A stretch of 64,000 nucleotides of DNA from Nemertoderma westbladi (lineage: Eukaryota > Xenacoelomorpha > Nemertodermatida > Nemertodermatidae): positions 1 through 64,000 of the forward strand of contig JAUCBJ010004074.1 in the NCBI GenBank assembly GCA_032718475.1, in the 5' to 3' direction. The notes below the pieces were generated by a model that was not told the origin of the DNA, ran no database searches, and was given only the letters and a program-made list of their open reading frames with translations. Each line of letters begins with the position of its first letter. Within the stretch, counting starts at the first letter, position 1. Below, one piece after another: positions 21,876-32,000 of the stretch. Made by a program: the position numbers and the translations under genes.

Positions 21876-22199
21876 GGCAGTAATATTCAACTGGGTAAGT
21901 CAAACTTCATTAGGATTACAGAATCACAGTAATTATATTCAAGTTGCTCAATGGGTTGTTCAAAGATATTCAAGTTGCGTTGGTATCTTCTATCTAATTG
22001 CAACAACCAAGGACAATATGAAATTATCGAAATCTGTTAATGCAAATTAGCGTCAACTACAGTAACTTCATAAACGTCTGACTTACTCAATTGTACTGGT
22101 ACGTTACAGTAAGCACCAGTGCGATGCAAAACAGGATTGCTTCTGTCGCTTACATATTAATTCACAGGTTCAACACAGGATTTCCCAACATCAGCAAAC

Positions 22200-23126
22200 A
22201 TGTCAGAAATGGACGGGGAATTAACACAACTCAAACGTTCTCGTGGAATACTACGGGGAAAAGTCACTAGAGCGCAGAAGAGACTGAATACGCAACTTGA
22301 CGAAGCTGAGAGGACAACATTGATGGAGACGTTTAAAGATTTGAATCAACGACTCTTAGAGGCCGATATGCAAATCGGTATACAGCTCGAAGATGACGAA
22401 ATGGAAAGCGATCTGGACTATTCAGATGAGTATCAAACAATAATAAACAATGCAATTGCTTTCTTACGCAAGTCTATGCCCACCAATCAGCATCATGCTG
22501 GTTATCACTCAAATACCACACTCAATGAACCTAGTTTTCAAGGTGTACATAATTCAACAGAATACATGTCCCACTTATCTATAATTCAAAATCAAACAGA
22601 AGGGAGAGTTTTAGCACGTTCAATGCTGTCCAAACTAAAACCCCCTACATTTGGTGGTAATTTGTTGGATTTCAAAGGCTGGCATGAAGCATTTCTCACA
22701 GCTATTGATGAAGCACAGGTGCCTGATGTTATAAAATTTCAGTACCTACGTCAGAGTCTCAAGGGAGAAGCCCTTAAGACTGTTGGAGGGCTAGCAGTAA
22801 ACGGAACTAATTATTCAATAGCCATGAAATTATTAACTGAAAGATTTGGCAATGAAAGACAAATTATCAGGGCACACATAGAGCAAATAAGAGCCATTAG
22901 AAAAACCAAAACAACGTTACGAGAAATTTATGATCATTGCCAATCGCATGCAAGGGCTTTAGAAGCACTAGGTGTTTCAACTGACAAATATGAGCTGACA
23001 GTAGTTCCAGATGTGTTAGCTGCACTTCCAGAGAGAATTGCACTAAGATTTTGTCGTAAAAATAAAGAGAAAGTCGAAAACCTTGAATGGATAATGGAAC
23101 AAATCAAGGGGGAGTTGGAAGTGTAA
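22200..23126 (+). CDS. gag: Gag N-terminal part of element D (DUF1759 family)
   Basis: 308 codons. An N-terminal charged, probably coiled-coil segment (residues about 1-80) is followed by a DUF1759-type capsid-like domain around residues 140-290, recognised from LKPPTFGGNLLDFKGWHEAF, KFQYLRQSLKGEAL and LLTERFGNERQI. This domain is the usual capsid of BEL/Pao elements and assembles cytoplasmic particles. The stop at 23124 lies inside a 116-bp insert, so the frame ends early; the zinc knuckles that normally belong to Gag are at the start of the next frame. The ATG is preceded by 340 bp of leader. Confidence 0.85.
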   Translation: MSEMDGELTQLKRSRGILRGKVTRAQKRLNTQLDEAERTTLMETFKDLNQRLLEADMQIGIQLEDDEMESDLDYSDEYQTIINNAIAFLRKSMPTNQHHAGYHSNTTLNEPSFQGVHNSTEYMSHLSIIQNQTEGRVLARSMLSKLKPPTFGGNLLDFKGWHEAFLTAIDEAQVPDVIKFQYLRQSLKGEALKTVGGLAVNGTNYSIAMKLLTERFGNERQIIRAHIEQIRAIRKTKTTLREIYDHCQSHARALEALGVSTDKYELTVVPDVLAALPERIALRFCRKNKEKVENLEWIMEQIKGELEV

Positions 23127-23242
23127 AAGCCTTTGCTGAATTGCCCCGTTATTTTTATTATCTTTTACATTAAAATACTCTGTAGTTGACATTCTAATTT
23201 GGCGGGTTAAACTGCCAAAGGTCTGAAAGCGCGAACAGGAAG
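23117..23242 (-). mobile_element. 116-bp mini-LTR insert in element D
   Basis: The pentamer GGAAG is repeated at 23117-23121 and 23238-23242. Between them, 23122-23237 begins TGTAAAAGCC and ends GCGCGAACA, the two ends of the GIANT LTR (compare 62645 and 63815). The first 30 bp, a TACTCTGTAG word and the last 50 bp (GGCGGGTTAAACTGCCAAAG...) match the long LTR, while about 1 kb between is absent. It is best read as a solo LTR with an internal deletion, or a tiny non-autonomous derivative. Its orientation as written is that of the GIANT LTR on the plus strand; the strand entry only reflects uncertainty of internal order. Confidence 0.8.
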
Positions 23243-23250
23243 CTCAGGAA

Positions 23251-26200
23251 ATGCTATCCAATACAATAAACCCACCCCATTCAATAGACACTTTGTTGAG
23301 CAGTGATGGCCAAAACAGCTATCAACAATCGGTAGAAACCCCCAATGCACCCTTTCGTGATAAACTTAAGGAAAAACACGTCAACAGACACACATACGGC
23401 GCAACAGCTGCTAATTTTGTGGCTAGTGTAACAAATGATGGAAAGGCTCACTTAAATGCCCAGTCGAGCTCAGGTACAGCAAAATTGGGATCAAAACAAA
23501 CAATTGTACCACATTGTTTGTTCTGTAGACAAATTCATTACTCAGCTGATTGTTCGACAGTAACTGACCCTTTGGAAAGAAAGGAAATACTAAAAGAAAA
23601 AGGCCGTTGCTATATATGTTTAAGCAAAGAGCATATGGCAAATAAATGCCAATCGATAAAACAATGCAAATTTTGCAACAATCGTTTTCACCATCCTGCA
23701 ATCTGCCTGAAACGAGGTGTAGGCCCACAACGTCAATCTACAGTACTTGTTACTTCAACAGAAACAACCAATACACAACTGGAAGTACCAAAACCTACAA
23801 ATATTACGTTGTCATCCACAACAAATTCTAACACAACCTTACAAACGGCGACTATCAATGCATACGATGACCAAAATAACGTTTTTACTATCAATTCTTT
23901 GTTCGACCCCGGCGCTCAACGCACTTTTATTTTACGGGAAGTGCTCGAACGACATTCATTAACAGTGATAGGAAGTGAAGTATTGGCACCGCAAGGTTTT
24001 GGATCAAGTGCAAAAGCTTCGGAATGTTTCACAATTGTTGAAATAAAATTACAGTTGAGGAATTTGGAATTTGGAACAATTAAAGCATTAGTTATAGAAA
24101 AGATTTGTGATCCAATCTACAACATGGTTCCACATAACGTTATAAAACAAAGTAAAACGCTAAGCTCTCTGCAATTAGCAGACGCAACTGTAACCAATGC
24201 TGCATTGTTTAAAATCGAGCTTTTAATAGGTGTTGACGAGTATTGGAACATAGTTTCTGGTTCCATAATTCGGGGCGCCCAAAACGAGCCGGTGGCCATA
24301 GACAGCGCCGTGGGCTGGTTATTATCCGGCCCCGCATATATCCCTGACTACGAGGAAACTCTTGTAATCAAATCGAACCAACACCTTTCCCCATCAACCA
24401 CCTTAACGCTTGAATCGCGGTTGATTGCAAACCAATGCGTTGACATCGGTGACTCAGTTAAAGATCCTGAGTCACAAATTCTAACTATGTTAAAACTATT
24501 CTGGTCCCTAGAGTCAATCGGAATTACAACACTTGGCGAAGAACTCAAACCCATAATAACTGACATTAAATTCAAAGAGGGAAAGTACGTAGTTCGTTTA
24601 CCATGGAAGTTGGATCCATTCCAATTACCAGAACACTACCATAGATGCGCTACTCAACTGAAATCACTCATAACGAAATTGTCAAAGACTGGGTTGTTGA
24701 TTAGCTACAATGACGTCATTGAGGACCACTTCAGTAAAGGGTATGTTGAGCTAGTCGATATTACGCAGCCGACTACCAATCCAATTCACTATGTACCTCA
24801 TCATGGGGTAATAAAAGAAACACGCCAGACAACAAAACTCAGAGTGGTATTCAACGCGTCAGCTATAGACACAAAGTACGGCATTAGTTTAAATTCATGT
24901 TTAAATTACGGTCCTAATTTCTTACCATTATTGTTTCAAGTATTAGTACGTCTTAGAACCAACCGCATTGCAATAGTCGCTGACATTGAAGCAGCATTTA
25001 TGCAATGCGTAATACATCCTGACGATAGAGATATGCTACGTTTTCTTTGGGTTAAAGACATAAATGACATCGATGTAAATAACCCAAAATTGCAAGCATA
25101 TCGCTATACGCGGGCGATGTTTGGACTCTCGCCATCACCAGATATTTTATTTTCTATTGTCAGGAAACATTTACAAAGTAAATTAGATACTGCCAACGAA
25201 AACAAACGTATTGTAATTGAAAAACTATTGCGGGATATGTATGTAGATGACTTTGCGTCTGGTGCAGACACTGTGTCGTCTGGTCTTCTCTTGTATGAGA
25301 ATGCAAAGCAATTGATGTTAGAGGGTGGATTTAATTTAAGAAAATGGCTTACAAATTCTGTCGAGCTACAACAAATTATAGATCAATTTGAAAAACCCAA
25401 AATCGTAAGTTTAAAAACAAATTCTGTACCAATATTATCAGAGGAAGACCAGACGTACGCAAAGGAGTCATTGTGTTTATCAACACCACCTAGCGGTGAA
25501 ACAAGGATTTTGGGACAAGTGTGGGATATAAGTAAGGATTACTTTGGGTATAACCTTGACCACGTCATATCCTTTGTTAAGAATCTAAAACCAACGAAAA
25601 GGGCTATATTGCAACTAACGGCTCGGATCTACGATCCATTAGGGCTTATATCTCCCTTTTTAACGCCCTTACGAATCGTATTTAGGGAATTAGCTAACAG
25701 TAAGGTAGACTGGGACGAACCACTACCTACTCATTTATTGAGCAAATGGGAATCATGGTTAAACAGTTTAGAAATTTTAAATAGCATTACAGTACCTCGA
25801 TGTACAAACTTACTATGTAGTAAAGTTAAACTGGCACCTAAACAAAAACAATCAGTACCACGGTTAGAATTACTTGGCGCACTAATACTGGTAAGACTAG
25901 TACTGTTAGTGTATCAAGGTTTGGTACTACAAATAACACGTTCAGTATTTTGGACCGATGCATTAGACGTACTGTATTGGATACGACCAACAAATAATAC
26001 TCACAAACAATTTGTACACAATAGAGTACAGGAAATCCGTGACGTAACACAGAAATTGGGAGCAGAATGGAGGTGGTGTCCAGGGCCGTGTAATCCAGCG
26101 GACATTCCAACAAGGACAATGGCACCAGACAAATTATTAAATAACAAACTATGGTATGAGGGTCCAGACTTTATATCGGGGGAGGAATCTGGTTGGCCAG

Positions 26201-27909
26201 AGTCACCAGTGATTACTGAGGCTCAAGTATCCAAGTGTGCTCTGTTAGATATAAAGTCCACCCTCATAATGACAACGACAATTAAGACAATCAATACAGA
26301 CGATACAGGATTATCTCAGATAATTAATGTAAATAATTTCAGTACAAAAAGGGACGTACAACACAGAATAGCTTGGATTCTACGGTTTGTAGAAAATATT
26401 AAAGCAAAACGTTTACACAAAGACCCCGTGTTATTACCATACTTAACAGCCAAGGAACTACATTTAGCCGAAATTAAAATAATTCTAGATTCACAACGTG
26501 TAAACTATTCTCGGGAATTGTCTTATCTTCGTGATAAATCAACTCAGTGTCCTAACGTTGTTAAACAATTAAATCTTGTGTTAGATGAATTAGGTATTAT
26601 CAGATGTCAGGGTAGAATAATCAATGATACTATCCCATTCCATACCAGAAATCCTATTCTTCTTGCACCAGGTGACCATTTTACAAAACTCGTCATATTA
26701 AACTCACACGAGCGCGTTTCACATTCCCGAGTGAGAGACACACTAGTAGAGGTTCGTGAGAGATTCTGGATACCATCCGCTAGACGGAAAATTCAACAAA
26801 TTTTGTCTTCGTGTGTCATTTGTAAAAGGTTTCAAGGAAAACCCTATACAATGCCAGCAATCAGCCCCTTGCCAGTTTCTAGAACGATTGAAACGCGCGG
26901 CCCCTTTGATCATTGCGGAGTCGATCTTTGTGGACCACTTCATACAGTTGCCAAACCAACCGAGACCGAGACTGAGACAATACAACCAACAGAAAAGGCG
27001 TGGATTGTTATGTTTACGTGTGCTGTAATAAGAGCCGTTCATTTGGAAGTAGTAACGTCTTTATCAGCGGTCGCTTTCATTAACGCATTTCACAGATTCA
27101 TAGCCAGAAGAGGAATACCGAGTATTATGTTTAGCGATAATGCTACAAACTTTAAGCGCAGTGCCAAGGAGCTAAGAGCGTACCGAATATTCTTGACAGA
27201 TCCTGAGGTAGTCAGGATTTTTGGAGATCATAATATTACCTGGGAAAACAATATTGCAAACAATCCAGCAGCGTATGGATTCATAGAACGTTTAATTGGC
27301 ACTTGCAAATCCGGAATTCGTAAGTTAATAGGACGAGCTGTCTTATCACTTGACGAGTTACATACTGTTGCGCTTTCGGTAGAAGCATCAGTAAATAGCA
27401 GACCAATCACATATGTTTACAGTAAGTTAGATGACGATGTACAGCCTCTCACCCCGAGTCACTTTCTTGTAGGAAAACGGCTCTGTGCAATACCAGATTT
27501 ATCAGATAAAGGGATTCTACCAAACCCTGAATCTAAATCTAAATCGGCAAGAAGAATGATACTTGATAGGGTTAAATATCAAGAGGCAGCGAAAAATTCA
27601 GTGTGGAAGTTGTGGCGTACAGATTATTTGAGAGAGTTACGTTCTTCTCACATTAGTAACAACGTAGCCCCCAAATCAGACATCATCCCGAAGGTAGGCG
27701 CTATGTGTCTATTACATAACGAGTCTATTCCCCGTTGCATGTGGAAGTTGTGTAGGATAGATGAATTAATTGTTTCAAGGGACGGCCGTGTGCGGTCTGC
27801 GAGAATTTCAATAGCGCCCAGAAATAAGGAAGCGAGATCACTCGTTAAATCCATACTACAATTATATCCATTAGAGGTATCTACTACAAATACACCACAA
27901 ATAGATTAA
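23251..27909 (+). CDS. pol: Gag C-terminus and Pol polyprotein of element D
   Basis: 1552 codons. In order: three zinc knuckles (CLFCRQIHYSADC, CYICLSKEHMANKC, CKFCNNRFHHPAIC, about residues 88-155); an aspartic protease with FDPGAQRTFI at about 219 (nt 23902-23931); reverse transcriptase with YVDD at nt 25240-25251; RNase H remnant with SVPRLELLGALI and FWTDALDVLYWI; integrase with HHCC zinc region ending CVICKRF, first Asp in GVDLCGP, second in FSDNATNF and Glu in FIERLIGTCK; and the C-terminal DUF5641-type region. Two oddities: DPG replaces the D-S/T-G protease motif, and the RNase H segment that should carry the first catalytic Asp is missing between VPRC and TNLLCSK (about nt 25800). The ATG at 23251 may not be a real start, because the frame likely continued from gag before the 116-bp insertion. 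Confidence 0.88.
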   Translation: MLSNTINPPHSIDTLLSSDGQNSYQQSVETPNAPFRDKLKEKHVNRHTYGATAANFVASVTNDGKAHLNAQSSSGTAKLGSKQTIVPHCLFCRQIHYSADCSTVTDPLERKEILKEKGRCYICLSKEHMANKCQSIKQCKFCNNRFHHPAICLKRGVGPQRQSTVLVTSTETTNTQLEVPKPTNITLSSTTNSNTTLQTATINAYDDQNNVFTINSLFDPGAQRTFILREVLERHSLTVIGSEVLAPQGFGSSAKASECFTIVEIKLQLRNLEFGTIKALVIEKICDPIYNMVPHNVIKQSKTLSSLQLADATVTNAALFKIELLIGVDEYWNIVSGSIIRGAQNEPVAIDSAVGWLLSGPAYIPDYEETLVIKSNQHLSPSTTLTLESRLIANQCVDIGDSVKDPESQILTMLKLFWSLESIGITTLGEELKPIITDIKFKEGKYVVRLPWKLDPFQLPEHYHRCATQLKSLITKLSKTGLLISYNDVIEDHFSKGYVELVDITQPTTNPIHYVPHHGVIKETRQTTKLRVVFNASAIDTKYGISLNSCLNYGPNFLPLLFQVLVRLRTNRIAIVADIEAAFMQCVIHPDDRDMLRFLWVKDINDIDVNNPKLQAYRYTRAMFGLSPSPDILFSIVRKHLQSKLDTANENKRIVIEKLLRDMYVDDFASGADTVSSGLLLYENAKQLMLEGGFNLRKWLTNSVELQQIIDQFEKPKIVSLKTNSVPILSEEDQTYAKESLCLSTPPSGETRILGQVWDISKDYFGYNLDHVISFVKNLKPTKRAILQLTARIYDPLGLISPFLTPLRIVFRELANSKVDWDEPLPTHLLSKWESWLNSLEILNSITVPRCTNLLCSKVKLAPKQKQSVPRLELLGALILVRLVLLVYQGLVLQITRSVFWTDALDVLYWIRPTNNTHKQFVHNRVQEIRDVTQKLGAEWRWCPGPCNPADIPTRTMAPDKLLNNKLWYEGPDFISGEESGWPESPVITEAQVSKCALLDIKSTLIMTTTIKTINTDDTGLSQIINVNNFSTKRDVQHRIAWILRFVENIKAKRLHKDPVLLPYLTAKELHLAEIKIILDSQRVNYSRELSYLRDKSTQCPNVVKQLNLVLDELGIIRCQGRIINDTIPFHTRNPILLAPGDHFTKLVILNSHERVSHSRVRDTLVEVRERFWIPSARRKIQQILSSCVICKRFQGKPYTMPAISPLPVSRTIETRGPFDHCGVDLCGPLHTVAKPTETETETIQPTEKAWIVMFTCAVIRAVHLEVVTSLSAVAFINAFHRFIARRGIPSIMFSDNATNFKRSAKELRAYRIFLTDPEVVRIFGDHNITWENNIANNPAAYGFIERLIGTCKSGIRKLIGRAVLSLDELHTVALSVEASVNSRPITYVYSKLDDDVQPLTPSHFLVGKRLCAIPDLSDKGILPNPESKSKSARRMILDRVKYQEAAKNSVWKLWRTDYLRELRSSHISNNVAPKSDIIPKVGAMCLLHNESIPRCMWKLCRIDELIVSRDGRVRSARISIAPRNKEARSLVKSILQLYPLEVSTTNTPQID

Positions 27910-28108
27910 AATAGTCATAAAGAAATACAATACGAACATTCTTCATACTTTATCATATTTGAAAATTATAATGTGCAATTAATTACACTAAACAATATAA
28001 CATATTGTTTACTGTATATTAGTCATTTTTTGAAATTTTTTAAATGCAATAATGTATAACCCCACGTGGTGAAGGTTATGATTTGAAACTATTAGTTTCA
28101 AGGGGGAG
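27910..28108 (+). other. 3' untranslated stretch and polypurine tract of element D
   Basis: AT-rich, no ORF. AAGGGGGAG at 28100-28108 lies directly before the 3' LTR and is the plus-strand primer site. Confidence 0.75.
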
Positions 28109-28559
28109 TGTCATAAAATATATATATTCAAGTAGGGAAATAAAGTTTGTTTTCGTTAATGATTTAATGTTAATGTGCATAGTACAGTAGTTGGCAACAG
28201 CAGGGGTTCATTGACATCAACTCATACATTATATCATTGATATACATACAGTATCGTCTATATTATTAACTATTGTTTGTACAACGCTAGAATTACCTCA
28301 TCGTTTGGAAGACATGCCCCTGCTGTTCGTCCTAATTAAAAGGGTCAATTAGTATTGCTACAATAATAGGAGTATACATATAGTGTTGGTGCGGTGATGG
28401 TAAAACCAGTTGCTAATTGTCGTTGTAATATGTGTCATTTTTGTAATTAGTTAGTTAATTATTAAATTAGAGAAATATGTAATCATAATATTGTGTTTTT
28501 TAAACTGTTCATGGGCGGTTCAACAATCAGAAGAATATACATTCATCCCGTTCATGACA
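28109..28559 (+). repeat. 3' LTR of element D
   Basis: 451 bp. Against the 5' LTR it has the substitutions ATTAACTATT/ATTATCTATT, GGAAGAC/GGACGAC and GTAATTAG/GTAAATAG, and lacks 4 bp near the start. Confidence 0.93.
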
Positions 28560-28564
28560 GTATG

Positions 28565-29011
28565 AGAGCAATATCGCACGAAGCAATGTCAGTGTGAAGA
28601 GGCAAGTCGTTTCCAAGGTCTACCCAGAGCTTGGTTTAGCCGAGACACGAGGATCTGAACTTTGCATTCCTAATACTCTGCCTACCAATAATACTTGAAT
28701 ATAGTAGTGGCTTTATTGTACTTTAATAAGTACGGACATTTCATCTTACTGTAGTTACGTATTTATAATATGATACGGACAGTAAGGAAAAGAAAGAATT
28801 ATTTCTCGCCGTCGCACTAAATATATAATATAAGTAATTACGTACGCAATAAACACGAATATATTGCACTATTCTACTAAATAATAGCTAAATAATATTC
28901 TACTAAATTAAATAAAACGATTATAATAAAATTACATAGCAATACATACATAAATATAAAAATAATAAAATAATATAAAATAATAGAGTCACACGCCCAC
29001 TCCGAACGATA
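28565..29011 (-). other. Spacer downstream of pol, copy B (proximal part)
   Basis: Collinear with the reverse complement of 56675-57130. AT-rich, no ORF. It begins (element orientation) directly after the pol stop. Confidence 0.75.
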
Positions 29012-32000
29012 TTAAGTTGGGGAGTCCCTAGATGTCGGTTGGATTAGGGAAGTGGTCGTGGGAAGAGTTTCTTGCCTTCCATAGTTTCCGGAGAGCTCTC
29101 TGTCTCTTTCCAGTAAACATAAACGACCCACTGGGCGATTGAGCTGTTGAGTCTCAAAGACTATCCCTGGTTTCTTAAAGTTACGTCGCATGACGACGAG
29201 TTCTACTGATCGCACCAAACCATCGCTCGAGATATGAGTCTCGATGATACGTCCTGTTTGCCATCGCTTACGTGGGAGATCGGGGTCCACAATAAGCACC
29301 ATGTCTCCAGCGCTGACGTTTTCTTGCTGCGCAAACCACTTAGTTCGAAGTTGTAGAGTGGGCAGGTAATGTTTCTCGAAATGGTCAGCGAAACGACGGG
29401 ATAGCAACTGCATAAGTTGCCAGGTTCGACGGCAGTACTCGTCTCCGTCTGAGATCTCCGATCGTGGGAGCATGGCTACGGGTTTCTTCAGTAGAAAGTG
29501 CGCGGGTGTTAGCGCTTCCAGGGAATCAGGACTTGAAGAGACTGGCATGAGCGGTCTTTCGTTGAGATAAGCGGCGATTTCCTCCATTAACGTCCGCAAT
29601 AGTTCGTCGGTGAGATAAGCGCGACAAGGCACAATAAAGTGGAACGCAGTCTTCACGCTTCTAATCAATCTCTCCCAACTTCCTCCCCACCAAGGGGCGT
29701 CGGCGGCGTTGAAGGTCCAGCTAGACGCTGTTATCTTTAGTTGATCGTCCACCTGTCTTTTGTTCCAGTCCTTTACGTAAGCTTGAATTTCGTTGTTGGC
29801 GCCAATGAAGTTCGTTCCCTTATCTGATCTCATCGTGTTACTGGTTCCGAAACGAGCAATCTGTCGTCGTAAACTCAACACGAAGCTGTTGGTGGATAGA
29901 TCGTTTACCATATCGAGATGGATAGCTCTACAAGTCATACAAACGAAGATGACACACCATCTCTTAACTATAGTCCGGGCACGATATACTTCAATAGGGC
30001 CAAATAAATCCACACCGGTATTAGTAAAGGGTGGTTCATAAAAGCTTACTCTTTCCCTAGGTAATTCTGCCTCTCGCTGTGTCAAAGGCCTACTGAATGC
30101 CTTCCTACAGGGTATGCAGTTCCTAAGGACTTGGTTCAGAGCCCTACGGGGTTTATAAAAATAGTAGCGAGTTCGAATTTCGCTGAGAACTCGTTCTCTT
30201 CCAGCATGATACAGTTTGCTATGAACATCTACAATCATCTTGATTTGTATGTCAAGATTTCTAATGAGTATGGGAAACTTAGTGTCAAAGGATAATGGGG
30301 CGTTGGTAAGCCTGCCTCCAACACGTATTAACCCATCTATCATGGTACTAGAGAAGCGATCCCTTAAGCGCATCTGCGGATTTCTTAACAACAGGAAATA
30401 CTTATCGGAATCCTCATAGCATTGTAGGAGTCTCAGCATCTGTTTGTTGGTTTCATCATGCTCCTGGTAACTGATCTTCTCCTTTAGAAACCTGTCGGAT
30501 ATCTTGTATTTAGGAAGATCTTTAACAACATGGACTCGTGCAGATGTTGATGGAGCATCATCACTATTGGTCTTTGTCCCGGAGTAACGATGATGAAAAC
30601 ATCGTTTTAAATAGGTGACGGCTTTACAGAGCCGATTCCAGGAACTGTAGTGACGTATCGCTCTCTGCAAGAGGGGTGAGAGTCCTTGCGCGATATCTGG
30701 TATTCCAGATTTCCAATCCTTGTCACGGATTTCCAAGACTTCTTTAGTCGTGGCGGTGGGTTTCTGATCCAAAGCATCCTCTCCGGAAGTAAATAATACA
30801 GATAGATCAACCGCAGGTTTAAACAACTTCGATTTACTCGCTCGAGTTTTGGGTTTAACTTTCTCCGCTCCCTTGGCCTGTCTGATCTCTGCTGTTGTGA
30901 GATGGGGAGGCCATTCTTCTTCTTCTTTGTAGAGAAAGTCGGGTCCACCTAACCATTCGGGAGTATTTACCAATTCCTTTGGAGTAGCTCCTCGGGAAGC
31001 GATGTCTGCTGGATTAATCGTTCCGGGGCAATGTCTCCATTGGTCCATCGTCGTGCGACTAAGTATGATGGCTACTCTGTTGGTAACGAAGACGCTGAAC
31101 TGACAGACTTCATTGGTTATATACTCTAACACGAGTAAAGCGTCGGTCCAATAGACAGTTTTCTCTAATGGATAGTCAATCTGTTCGGTTACATTCCGGC
31201 CGATGGCTGTAGCGTATAGAGCCGCTTTTAACTCCGCTCGAGGAACTTTCAACTTGTTGTTGATTAATGCCTTAGAAGTAACCAGGGCGACTTTGATTCC
31301 ATCCGGAGTTTCCACTCTTAGATAGGCTACTATACCTATTCCCATATCGCTGGCGTCTCCAAACACATGGAGTTGATAGGAATACGTAGGGAGAACATGA
31401 CCAAAATATGAACGGGAAATTATAAAATCCTCGATAGCCGGCAGAGAATCTTCCCATTTCATCCACTTCTTCAATAATTCTCCCTTAAGTGGATCGTCCC
31501 ATGAGTGGTTTTCAAGCCACATTTGTTGTACCAAACTACGAGCAATCAATATAACTGGGCTAATAAATCCCAATGGATCGAAATAAGTGCTCAGTATACT
31601 TAAGCAAATCCGTTTGGTTCGAACTGGATTATCTCGCTGTTTTAGCTGGAAAAACAGGATATCTCGCTCTGTGTCCCATTTCAAGCCGAGTGTCTTGGTT
31701 TCTGGCAGATCATCTTTGATCAAATCTAGATCTTTCGCCCCTCGATCTTCCGCAGGGATCGACTCCAGAAACTCACGGGAGTTGCTGGTGAATTTCGTTA
31801 ATCGAAACCCACCTCTTTTTAAGCACTCTACCGTTCCTTTAGCGACCTCAATGGCTTCCTCAACTGATGGAAGGGACTTCAGATTGTCGTCCATGTATAT
31901 GTCTCTCTTGATGTTGTCGATCACTTCCTTAGAGAAGGCCTCTCGGTTGTCCTCTGCAGTGGTACGCACTACCGAACAGGCGTTGGAAGGGCTTGAGATT

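Larger units (their letters stand above)
21403..28559 (+). mobile_element. BEL/Pao LTR retrotransposon D, nested in GIANT copy B
   Basis: 7157 bp with TGTCAT...ATGACA LTR ends, a primer-binding site directly after the 5' LTR, gag, pol and a purine tract directly before the 3' LTR. The LTRs differ by three substitutions and one 4-bp indel that I can see, so D is young. Domain order gag, protease, RT, RNase H, integrase with YVDD and a DUF1759-type gag places it in BEL/Pao. The coding region carries a 116-bp insert, an odd protease motif and a gap in RNase H, so D is probably not autonomous. Confidence 0.92.
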
